Below, piece by piece: positions 32,514 to 39,641 of a stretch of DNA of 64,000 nt. Position 1 is the first letter of the stretch. Every line of letters begins with the position of its first letter. The notes under the pieces were generated by a model. That model was not told the DNA's origin. It worked only from the letters and a program-made list of their open reading frames with translations, and ran no database searches. The position numbers and the translations under genes are program-made. Origin of the DNA: CAG-177 sp003514385 (GTDB lineage Bacteria > Bacillota > Clostridia > Oscillospirales > Acutalibacteraceae); contig JBPPLN010000001.1 of assembly GCA_051920445.1 (NCBI GenBank), positions 496,001-560,000 on the forward strand, given 5' to 3'.

Positions 32514-33554
32514 TCAGTTTTTCAGCTTCGGATCAAACGCATCGCGCAGTCCGTCGCCGAAGAGGTTGAATGCGAGAATGATGACGCTGATAAGTATTGC
32601 CGGCAAAAACAGCAGATGCGGATAAGTGTTCATGCCCTTGACCGCATCGGTTGCGAGGGAGCCGAGCGACGGCATGGGAGCCGCAACGCCAAGTCCGAGG
32701 AAGCTCAGATAGCTCTCGGTGAATATAGCCGAGGGGATCTGAAGAGTTGTGGTAACGATAAGGGTGCCGATGCAGTTTGTGAGCAGGTGCTTTCTGATTA
32801 TGCGCGAGCTGCTTGCGCCGAGAGCGCGCGCCGCCGTAACATATTCGGACTCCTTGAGCACAAGAATCTGCGAGCGCGTGATACGCGCCATGCCGACCCA
32901 ATAGAGCAGAACGAACACGAGGAATATCGCGATAAGGTTCGGTCCGACCGTGTTCATCCAGCCAAATCCGGGCTGTTCGGCGAGATCCTCAAGCCTCGGT
33001 TTCAAGGCGAGCGAGAGCACTATTATCAAAAGGACATCAGGTATTGTATAGAGAATATCGGTGATTCTCATCATTATTATATCGACCCAGCCACCGGCAA
33101 ATCCGGCGACGGCGCCGAAAATCGAGCCGACTATCAGGACGAGCGCCGCGCAGATAAGACCGACTGTAAGGCTGATTCGCGTGCCCATCATAAGGCGGAC
33201 TGCGAAGTCTCTGCCGAGCTTGTCCGTGCCGCAGATATGCGGGAAAACCTTTTCGCCCGCGTCGATTTGCGCCTGCTCGGTCTGGCTGTATTCAAAAGGT
33301 TTGAGATTCTCGCTATACTTAATCTGCTGCTCGTAGCTATACGGCCAGAAAGCGGGCATGACATAGGCGAAAACCATTATTATAAGGATGAAAATGAGGC
33401 TGACCATCGCTATCTTGTTCTTGCGCAGGCGGCGCATACCGTCCGCCCAGAAGTTGACGCTGTCGCGCATGACAACGAGGCTCTCTTTTTCATCGTTTGT
33501 TGCCGGGATAAAATCATCTGCATTCAGGTGCAGACTCGGGAATTTTTTCTTCAT
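32514..33554 (-). CDS. oppC: Oligopeptide ABC transporter permease OppC
   Basis: A 346-residue inner-membrane permease. An N-terminal cytoplasmic part is followed by the first helix (~45-70), the OppC external region with GTDKLGRDFAVRLMMGTR near residue 128, then five helices and the coupling loop ARALGASSSRIIRKH near 245. It forms the channel with OppB. The gene lies 21 bp after oppB and 17 bp before oppD on the minus strand. Confidence 0.95.
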   Translation of the reverse strand: MKKKFPSLHLNADDFIPATNDEKESLVVMRDSVNFWADGMRRLRKNKIAMVSLIFILIIMVFAYVMPAFWPYSYEQQIKYSENLKPFEYSQTEQAQIDAGEKVFPHICGTDKLGRDFAVRLMMGTRISLTVGLICAALVLIVGSIFGAVAGFAGGWVDIIMMRITDILYTIPDVLLIIVLSLALKPRLEDLAEQPGFGWMNTVGPNLIAIFLVFVLLYWVGMARITRSQILVLKESEYVTAARALGASSSRIIRKHLLTNCIGTLIVTTTLQIPSAIFTESYLSFLGLGVAAPMPSLGSLATDAVKGMNTYPHLLFLPAILISVIILAFNLFGDGLRDAFDPKLKN

Positions 33555-33575
33555 CGTTTCTCTCCTGCCGCTCCC

Positions 33576-34493
33576 TTACTTGAGTTTAATACGGGGGTCT
33601 ATGATCTTATAGAGGATATCAACTATAACATTCGCCGCAATTATAAGGGTAGCAAGAACTATTGTAGTTCCCATTATCAGCGTATAGTCTTTTTGGTTTA
33701 TCGCCGAGACGAAATCGCGTCCGAGACCGGGAATGGTGAATATCTTCTCCACGACGAACGATCCGGTCATAAGACCCGCCAGCATGGGGCCAACATAAGT
33801 AACAACGGGAAGGATGGCGTTTCGCAGGGCGTGCTTGAAGAGAACCTTGAAGTTCGACAGACCCTTTGCCCTCGCGGTGCGGATATAGTCCTGACCCATA
33901 ACGTCGAGCAGGCTCGAGCGCATGAGGCGCGTTATATATGCAGTCGGATAAATCGACAGCGCCGTTACCGGCATTATATAGGATGCCAACGAGTTTAGTC
34001 CTATCGTCGGCAATATATTCAGCTTGCTTCCGAACGTATATAGCAGGATAACGCTGCTTATAAAGCTCGGTATGGCTATTCCGCAGGTCGCAAGCACGAT
34101 AATAATATTATCGGCGAATTTTCCTCTGTTATAGGCCGAGACACAGCCCAGCGGGATACCGACGAGCAGCGATACGAGCACGGCGACGCCCGCAAGACGC
34201 GCCGAAATCGGAAATTTCGAGGAAATTATTTCGTTGACCGAACGTCCGCGCTGTTTAAGGCTCGGGCCCATATCTCCCTTGAGAAGATCGGACATATATG
34301 TCAAATAACGCTGCCCTATGGGCTTGTCCAGTCCGAATTTTGCTTCAAGCGCTCTCTGCGCCGCCTCACTCATAGACTTCTCAGCCGTGAACGGACCGCC
34401 CGGTACCAGATTCATCAGAAGAAAAGTCAGTGTTGCAACAATGAATATGCACAGCAGACCCATTGCAACACGCTTAATGATATACTTCGCCAA
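33576..34493 (-). CDS. oppB: Oligopeptide ABC transporter permease OppB
   Basis: A 305-residue permease with an N-terminal helix (AKYIIKRVAMGLL onward), the motif VPGGPF near residue 32, four or five further helices and the coupling loop RTARAKGLSNFKVLFKH near 204. The open frame continues 25 codons upstream, but the TTG at 34493 has AGGGAG 9 bp in front and gives the usual OppB N-terminus and length. First gene of the opp operon. Confidence 0.93.
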   Translation of the reverse strand: MAKYIIKRVAMGLLCIFIVATLTFLLMNLVPGGPFTAEKSMSEAAQRALEAKFGLDKPIGQRYLTYMSDLLKGDMGPSLKQRGRSVNEIISSKFPISARLAGVAVLVSLLVGIPLGCVSAYNRGKFADNIIIVLATCGIAIPSFISSVILLYTFGSKLNILPTIGLNSLASYIMPVTALSIYPTAYITRLMRSSLLDVMGQDYIRTARAKGLSNFKVLFKHALRNAILPVVTYVGPMLAGLMTGSFVVEKIFTIPGLGRDFVSAINQKDYTLIMGTTIVLATLIIAANVIVDILYKIIDPRIKLK

Positions 34494-34614
34494 GTATGCC
34501 AACTCCCTGTCATCAAAGTATCGAGGCGAATTTTGTGCGCCGCCCCGTAGAAAAAGCACCACAAACAACTAAAAGTGTTGAATTACAACTATTTATGACT
34601 GCTTAATATAGGAC

Positions 34615-34643
34615 ATATTAACATAATACAGCCGAAAATGCAA
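34615..34643 (-). promoter_or_regulatory. Promoter of the opp operon
   Basis: TTGCAT (34643-34638), 17 bp, TAATAT (34620-34615) on the minus strand, giving a leader of about 115 nt. No CodY-like or other operator could be assigned by eye. Confidence 0.45.
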
Positions 34644-34936
34644 GCTTATACGGATTGAATTTATTGTCAAATACCCCGGAATGCCGTCAAAATTTTCGGC
34701 GGCTTTATATCTCGGTGTCCGCGATATTCGTTTTTTGTGCAAACGCGGCGCAAAGATTCCCGAAAGCGCGCTGTCAAGCCGTTTTGCAAAATTTATTCGC
34801 TTTGCTTCAACAATGTATCAGAGCACCGAATTACAGCTTTGCCGCGTTAGCCTGAGATTGATTTTGCCATATAAATTTCAGATGTGATATTTGAGCACAG
34901 CAAAGAGATATGACAATATATGAATATTACAGCAAA
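34644..34936. other. Intergenic stretch, nothing recognised
   Basis: Moderately AT-rich sequence between the opp promoter and the agr-linked membrane protein gene. Two overlapping plus-strand frames of 66-68 codons lack ribosome sites and look random. No repeat or stable hairpin was found before 34937. Confidence 0.5.
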
Positions 34937-34964
34937 CGGAGCGCAGTAAAAAAACTGTGCTCCG
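34937..34964 (-). terminator. Hairpin at the 3' end of the agr-linked minus operon
   Basis: An 11-bp stem with one wobble pair (34937-34947 with 34954-34964) and a loop of six A, followed by T-rich sequence on the minus strand. It lies 21 bp after the membrane protein stop. Confidence 0.75.
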
Positions 34965-34984
34965 CGAAATATTATTCAAAAAAG

Positions 34985-35896
34985 TTACTGCATTACAGAA
35001 ACGATAAAGCACACCGCCATTATGGCAAAAAGCACAGTTGAAATGACCGTTGTCATAATCCTGTTCTTTTTTATTTCCTCTTCGTCGCCTCTTTCTCTGC
35101 TCTTACCAACCATCATAAATTTGAATAGAATCGAAAGTCCAAAGAACATTCCGCTAACGACATATCCCGTTCTCAAACCCGACTGATATGCCATAACATG
35201 TTGAGGATTCAAAATGCTCTCCAGTCTGGTAAGCACCAATGGAATAGCTACAGTCAATCCAAATCCAAACAGTATTTTAAGTCCGATAAGGTTACTAAGA
35301 TTAGGATATCCTCCCACTGCTGATTCCCCAGAAGCAGATTCAAGATTTCTCAGAACCGAGACTACCTGCCCAACGCTGTAAAGCTTGCCGTCGATAAGAT
35401 ATCCGTTGCCGAGCTTATCGTTTATGATAAAGTAATTTCTGGAATCCTGGAACCATACAGGCAGAGTAAACGGTACCAACTTTCCATTAACCTTTGCCAG
35501 CACGGACAGGCGGTTATTATCATCGCGTCCGTTGCGGCGCAGTTGTCTGCTCTCAAACGAGCCGAACTTTTCAATATCCGCATAGTAAACCGACACTCTG
35601 TGCGCCGAAATCGGTTTATAGAATGTCTTTGCATGATCCATAAACGGATCAAAATACACCGCCTCAAAATGATCGTCATAGAACGCGAACTTCGACATAA
35701 AGATAATTTTGAGTGCGCTGAAACTTACAAAATATGTAAGAACAGCCGCAACTGCAATAACGAAGATGCGCTCGGGCGCCGGTCCTTTGAGTATCATGGA
35801 TACGGCTTCATAGATTACTATCGCAGGGAAAGCAAAGCCCACAAGGGCAAGCATCAAACTCCCCGCTTCAAACGGACGGACAACTTTCTTTTTCAT
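34985..35896 (-). CDS. Membrane protein of unknown function, co-transcribed with agrCA-like genes
   Basis: A 303-residue protein not assigned to a named family. Two helices near the N-terminus (~13-30, 43-65) are followed by a hydrophilic, beta-rich region of ~130 residues that resembles a PH-like or bPH_2-type module (FYDDHFEAVYFDP, VPFTLPVWFQDSRNYFIIND), then two or three C-terminal helices (~205-225, 240-262, 280-300). AAGGGAG lies 6 bp before the ATG. It starts 13 bp after the AgrC-like kinase gene ends and is followed by a terminator, so it is the last gene of that operon. A role as an immunity, export or sensing accessory of the peptide signal is possible but unproven. Confidence 0.75.
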   Translation of the reverse strand: MKKKVVRPFEAGSLMLALVGFAFPAIVIYEAVSMILKGPAPERIFVIAVAAVLTYFVSFSALKIIFMSKFAFYDDHFEAVYFDPFMDHAKTFYKPISAHRVSVYYADIEKFGSFESRQLRRNGRDDNNRLSVLAKVNGKLVPFTLPVWFQDSRNYFIINDKLGNGYLIDGKLYSVGQVVSVLRNLESASGESAVGGYPNLSNLIGLKILFGFGLTVAIPLVLTRLESILNPQHVMAYQSGLRTGYVVSGMFFGLSILFKFMMVGKSRERGDEEEIKKNRIMTTVISTVLFAIMAVCFIVSVMQ

Positions 35897-35909
35897 GTAA
35901 TTCTCCCTT

Positions 35910-37220
35910 TCAGTTTTTCACCAGCTCTTTCTCCTTATCTGTATGAAAGAACGCGATATTGACCGTGAACTCCCTGTCAGCCTCGCTGTATGACCAATCG
36001 AACTCGCCGTTATATTTCCCCGCTATCGCCTTGATGCTCTTTGTTCCAAGACCGTGGAAGCCGCCGGAATTCTTTGAAGTCCTGAGCGATTTGCCAACGG
36101 ACTGCGGCTTGCGGTCGCTGGAATTGACGCAGGAAAGCATATCGAATTCATTGACCCTGTTTATCGAAAGCTCTATCATTTTCTTTTCAGAAACGCTCGC
36201 CGCCTCGACCGCATTGTCGAGGATATTGCTCAGAAGCGTTATCAGATCCGGCGCATCCATAAACGAGAGGTTCGCCGTTCTTATATTGTATTCGAAGCTT
36301 ATCCCGCTCGAATCGCAGATCGATTTATATTTGTTGAGCAGCAGATCGAGGAACTTGTTCTTTGTGTTGCCAAACATCGAATGGTATTTTATATCGCTGT
36401 AGATATTCTCGATATATTCGCTGACTGCGGGATCGTTCGCGAGTGCTTTTATGGCGATAAGATGATTTTTCTCGTCGTGCGTTATAGTCTTGAGCATCTC
36501 GTTCTGCTGATCGAGCAGGGCGTAATAAGTCTGGTCGGTGCGCAGTCGCTCCGCCTCGCGCTGGGTCTTATACAGCTCATCGAGCTTCTGCGAGGTTCGC
36601 CCGTAAAAGACAAAAGTCAGAAAAGCCGAGGCTATTATCGCGATTGACGCGACGGAAATTATAACGCTGATGTTCTTCGGCAATTCGTAGCGCACGGAGA
36701 TCATCCAGAAAGTATAGAGAATAACTATAGACGCTATAGGATAAATCAACAGGAATGCGGGGATGCGCACGCCCTTCTGACCGCGCAGATACAGTCCCGC
36801 ATAAACAGCCGCTTTCGTCAGAACGAAGAGGACGGACTTGCTCAGGAGCACCATAAGCAGATAGATATAAACGCTCGACTGATACGCCTTTATATCACCG
36901 CCGCCGATTATCGCGAGCAGGCTTATGACTATAAACTCCGACGCAGTGTTCGACACCGCTATGAACAGCGCGCCGAGCGTTGCGCCTTTGATATTGCATT
37001 CAAAGAAGAGCTTTGCAAAGACGGAATCGATAACAAAGCAGAGCAGAATATTGGCGACCGTCGAATTGACAAACAGGAACGCCGCATACGCCACGGCATA
37101 GAAGCCAAAGCCGACCGCCGTTGCGACAATTTTCTTGCCCTTGGTCGAAAACAGATCGTTAAAGAACTGAAAAACAATAAACAGTTCCATAGCGTGTGAA
37201 AGTGCAGAAACCAGATTCAT
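35910..37220 (-). CDS. AgrC-like sensor histidine kinase (GHKL family)
   Basis: A 436-residue kinase with six or seven transmembrane helices in residues 1-205, which should receive the extracellular cyclic peptide, then a helical linker and the motif THDEKNHLIAIKAL near residue 245, matching the HDxxNHL phospho-acceptor region of AgrC proteins. The ATPase part is intact: SNILDNAVEAAS (N-box) near 327 and GFHGLGTKSIK (G2 box) near 390. The GGGGGA of the regulator's last codons serves as ribosome site. It pairs with the LytTR regulator 5 bp upstream. The agrD and agrB genes lie divergently 1.4 kb away, so this is the receptor of a full agr-type circuit. Confidence 0.9.
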   Translation of the reverse strand: MNLVSALSHAMELFIVFQFFNDLFSTKGKKIVATAVGFGFYAVAYAAFLFVNSTVANILLCFVIDSVFAKLFFECNIKGATLGALFIAVSNTASEFIVISLLAIIGGGDIKAYQSSVYIYLLMVLLSKSVLFVLTKAAVYAGLYLRGQKGVRIPAFLLIYPIASIVILYTFWMISVRYELPKNISVIISVASIAIIASAFLTFVFYGRTSQKLDELYKTQREAERLRTDQTYYALLDQQNEMLKTITHDEKNHLIAIKALANDPAVSEYIENIYSDIKYHSMFGNTKNKFLDLLLNKYKSICDSSGISFEYNIRTANLSFMDAPDLITLLSNILDNAVEAASVSEKKMIELSINRVNEFDMLSCVNSSDRKPQSVGKSLRTSKNSGGFHGLGTKSIKAIAGKYNGEFDWSYSEADREFTVNIAFFHTDKEKELVKN

Positions 37221-37225
37221 TTAGA

Positions 37226-37924
37226 TCATCGTCCCCCGAAATAGTTGAGAAAAAAGTGGCGGAACTCCGCCTGCCTTCTATAGGCTACAGGTATTTCGTA
37301 CTCGCCGCAGAGCACAATGGTCGCGCGGCTGTAATCCGTCGCGTAATGGACATTGACTATATAGCTCTTATGCACGCGAAAGAATGACGGCGCGGCGAGC
37401 TTTGAATCCCAGAAGTCAATGCCGTTTTCCGAATTGTACTCCCCGTGAGCCGTCACGACCCGCGTAGAGCGTCCGGCTATCTCAACAAAAACAATATCTT
37501 TTGAGAAGACACACACGGCTTTTCCGCTCTCTTTCACAAGAAAGCTTATGCGCGCCCTGTCGATGAGTTTCAGCGCCTTTTCAACCCCCGCTCTGAGCCG
37601 CTTTGCGTCGAGCGGTTTGGATATATATCTGAAAACACGCAGATCCATGGCGTCGTCGATATAGTCATCATACGATGTGATAAAAAATATAATGATATTG
37701 CGGTTTCTCTTCTTCAGCCTTGCGGCAATCTCAAGCCCGTTATACGGGGTCATGCCGATATCGAGAAAAGCCATATCATATATTTCCGCGCTGTCATGCA
37801 GCTGCGCACTGTCAGATATGAGATCGAACCGCGCGTCGACATTATTCTCAGCAAGGGTCGTGCGAACCACCGACTCGATCTTTTTTATATAAGCACTGTC
37901 GTCATCACAAATTGCGATCTTCAC
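37226..37924 (-). CDS. AgrA-like LytTR response regulator
   Basis: A 232-residue regulator. The receiver begins KIAICDDDSAY, has the phosphorylation Asp in MAFLDIGMTPYNG near residue 55 and Lys in RYISKPLD near 103. The LytTR domain covers ~130-230 (VFSKDIVFVEIAGRS, VHKSYIVNVHYATD). The start is a GTG at 37924 with GGAG 10 bp upstream. It should be phosphorylated by the AgrC-like kinase and bind paired 9-bp direct repeats. A matching pair lies at 38455-38484 in front of agrD. An XRE regulator gene lies 64 bp upstream in the same direction. Confidence 0.9.
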   Translation of the reverse strand: MKIAICDDDSAYIKKIESVVRTTLAENNVDARFDLISDSAQLHDSAEIYDMAFLDIGMTPYNGLEIAARLKKRNRNIIIFFITSYDDYIDDAMDLRVFRYISKPLDAKRLRAGVEKALKLIDRARISFLVKESGKAVCVFSKDIVFVEIAGRSTRVVTAHGEYNSENGIDFWDSKLAAPSFFRVHKSYIVNVHYATDYSRATIVLCGEYEIPVAYRRQAEFRHFFLNYFGGR

Positions 37925-37988
37925 GAATTGCCACTCCTCGTTGACAATTATACCATATGAGAAAACTCAAGTCAAATTGTTTAAATCG

Positions 37989-38336
37989 TTAAATCGCCGA
38001 GTCATCTTTCTGATGTATGTAGCAGTCAACAAGACGCCAGACCATCCTCTGCTCCTCGATGGAAAGCGACGAGAGCATCTCCCCTATCTGCTCGGGAAGA
38101 GAATCGCTTATCACGCCGGAGAAGAAATAGTCCGCGTTGCAATCGAGAGCCTGGCAGATGAGCATAAAGCTGTTGAGCTTCGGATAGCTCCTGCCATTCT
38201 CTATATTGGATATCTGATTATCAGAGACTCCTATAAGCTCCGCCAGCTCGGACTGTTTCATTCCGAGCAGTTTTCTGCGCTGCATTATCCGCGCCCCGAT
38301 AACGGCATTCTTCTTTTCATCATTCACTTTCATCAC
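37989..38336 (-). CDS. XRE-family regulator in the agr locus
   Basis: A 115-residue protein. The helix-turn-helix spans residues ~20-70 (MKQSELAELIGVSDNQISNIENGRSYP in two parts), followed by the LICQALDCNADYFFSG block usual for SinR/Xre-like repressors and a helical C-terminus that may dimerise. GTG 38336 and ATG 38333 are both possible starts, each with a weak ribosome site. It stands between the agrCA-like genes and the divergent agrD promoter, and could reset or gate the circuit. Not a standard member of agr loci. Confidence 0.85.
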   Translation of the reverse strand: MMKVNDEKKNAVIGARIMQRRKLLGMKQSELAELIGVSDNQISNIENGRSYPKLNSFMLICQALDCNADYFFSGVISDSLPEQIGEMLSSLSIEEQRMVWRLVDCYIHQKDDSAI

Positions 38337-38454
38337 CCATGGAAAATGTTACCATTTGCCGCTTTTAATTGGAACAAACTGCCATTTACAAGCACAATTA
38401 TATTTGTAATACGCTGTTATTTTATGCTGTTGTTAAATAATATTATGGATTTGT

Positions 38455-38484
38455 GCAGTTTTGACGCAAAAATATGCAGTATTG
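38455..38484 (+). promoter_or_regulatory. AgrA-type direct repeat upstream of agrD
   Basis: GCAGTTTTG (38455-38463) and GCAGTATTG (38476-38484) are 9-bp direct repeats with exactly 12 bp between, differing at one base. This is the spacing of AgrA sites (ACAGTTAAG-N12 repeats), and the repeat ends 9 bp before the -35 box. Confidence 0.7.
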
Positions 38485-38493
38485 TTTGTTATA

Positions 38494-38521
38494 TTGAATT
38501 TTATTATTGACATGTTATCAT
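38494..38521 (+). promoter_or_regulatory. Promoter of the agrDB-like genes
   Basis: TTGAAT 38494-38499, 16 bp, TATCAT 38516-38521. Weak boxes fit an activated promoter. Transcription should start near 38528, which excludes a TTG at 38526 as the peptide start. Confidence 0.6.
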
Positions 38522-38591
38522 GTAGTTGTCCCAAAAATACCAAAGAAAGGAAATGCCGGACTTAAATGGAACCGGCAGCAGGTGGACAAAA

Positions 38592-38735
38592 ATGAAGAAC
38601 ATAGCAAAGAAAGCGGCAGAGTCTGTTATCACTCTCGCCAAGAAGAACGTCAAGGACGACATCAATTCAACCGGTTCGCCCTGGTCTTATCAGCCCCGTA
38701 TGCCCAAGAGCGCGGAGATCTATAAGAACAAATGA
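38592..38735 (+). CDS. agrD: AgrD-like autoinducing peptide precursor without cysteine
   Basis: A 47-residue peptide with the three-part plan of AgrD. Residues 1-22 are an amphipathic, lysine-rich helix (MKNIAKKAAESVITLAKK), then a short core, then a charged tail with the P-x-x-P pattern (QPRMPK) of clostridial AgrD proteins. The core reads NSTGSPWSY before QP. No cysteine is present anywhere, so the usual thiolactone cannot form. Ser29 is placed to close a five-residue lactone SPWSY. AGGTGG lies 6 bp before ATG 38592. The frame extends upstream, but those codons start at or before the promoter or lack spacing. Its stop overlaps the agrB start by 3 bases (ATGA). Confidence 0.75.
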   Translation: MKNIAKKAAESVITLAKKNVKDDINSTGSPWSYQPRMPKSAEIYKNK

Positions 38736-39334
38736 TTTATGATCTGTCAGTTCGCCTGACTTCTCGTCTCGGGAAGCGCGGGTATCTGCCGGACAGCGAG
38801 GAAGAGATCGTAGCTTACGGTCTCTTTTCGCTGTTATCGAAGCTGATGTATGCGGTCATCTGCCTGATACTGGGACTGATTTTTTCGGTTCCGCTCGAGA
38901 GCATGATTTTCTACGCCGTATTCCTGTTCGTCAAGAAATACGGCGGCGGGTTTCACGCCTCGACCGAGGGCAGATGCATGATACTGTCGACGATAGAAAT
39001 ACTTTTGTCGATATGCTTTGTTTTCTTCGCCCTGCGCGAGTCCGTGATTTTGAGATCCGGTGCGCTCGCATCGGCAGTGGCATACATTATAATATGTATC
39101 CTCTCCCCTGCGGCGGCGAAAGAGAAGCCGCTCGACGACGCGGAGAAAATTCGCTACCGCGAACGGTCGATAATCCGCGTTACGCTTACATTCGCAGCCA
39201 TGACGGCGGTGCTCATCTTCGGCTATCCGAGGATATGCGCTCCGCTTTGCGCCGCGCTCCTGCTTGAGGGCGTCATGCTGACGGCAGGCAGGATATCGCT
39301 GAGAAGATACAGCCGCGAAACGGCAGAAGAGTAA
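38732..39334 (+). CDS. agrB: AgrB-like peptide-processing membrane endopeptidase
   Basis: Cuts the AgrD precursor, cyclises the core peptide and helps export it. The 200-residue protein has five or six transmembrane helices and the AgrB catalytic pair in KKYGGGFHASTEGRC: His75 and Cys82, seven residues apart as in S. aureus His77/Cys84. The ATG overlaps the agrD stop codon, so the two proteins are made together. It is followed by a strong terminator. Because the partner peptide lacks cysteine, this enzyme would have to transfer the acyl intermediate to a serine hydroxyl. Confidence 0.92.
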   Translation: MIYDLSVRLTSRLGKRGYLPDSEEEIVAYGLFSLLSKLMYAVICLILGLIFSVPLESMIFYAVFLFVKKYGGGFHASTEGRCMILSTIEILLSICFVFFALRESVILRSGALASAVAYIIICILSPAAAKEKPLDDAEKIRYRERSIIRVTLTFAAMTAVLIFGYPRICAPLCAALLLEGVMLTAGRISLRRYSRETAEE

Positions 39335-39376
39335 ACACAAAAGCCATCTCCGAAAAGGGATGGCTTTTGTGTTTTT
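39333..39376 (+). terminator. Terminator of the agrDB-like operon
   Basis: A perfect 16-bp stem (39333-39348 with 39359-39374), a 10-nt loop and a T run. A second weaker hairpin with T run lies at about 39391-39420. Confidence 0.92.
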
Positions 39377-39418
39377 AGTATATAAATTGAGCCGCCCCAT
39401 TAAGGAACGGCTTTTTGT

Positions 39419-39640
39419 TTATTTTTCTTTTCCAATCGTCACGGTGCTCTGTCCCCTGTGGCGAATGAGCCTTTGGACGGTGAATGTGCCGTCGTTTTTG
39501 ATATTTATAAGCTGGCCACCCCTGAAAAGCACGACATAGATATTATGGTCGCACGATAGACCGTAGCTGAGCCTTATCCCGTGATATTCGGCGGAATAGT
39601 TGTTCATATGGTCGTGACCCGCGAAGCACGCGGCGGGAGC
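39419..39640 (-). pseudogene. Remnant of a metallophosphoesterase, C-terminal part
   Basis: The translated remnant contains FAGHDHMNNYSAEYHGIRLSY (in part), the last metal-binding GHDH motif and following strand of calcineurin-like phosphoesterases. All upstream motifs (DxH, GDxxD, GNH) are missing. There is no credible start: the open frame runs back into the end of purA. It directly abuts purA (stop at 39642) on the same strand, so the 5' part was probably lost by deletion when purA moved next to it. No function is expected. Confidence 0.7.
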
Positions 39641-39641
39641 G

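Noticed and set aside
34655..34887. Overlapping 66- and 68-codon plus-strand frames
   Set aside because: No ribosome site, no recognisable domain, and both frames are equally poor.
38526..38591. Longer AgrD reading from TTG 38526 or ATG 38553
   Set aside because: The first is at the predicted transcription start and the second has a ribosome site only 1-2 bp away. ATG 38592 has AGGTGG at ideal spacing and gives normal AgrD length.
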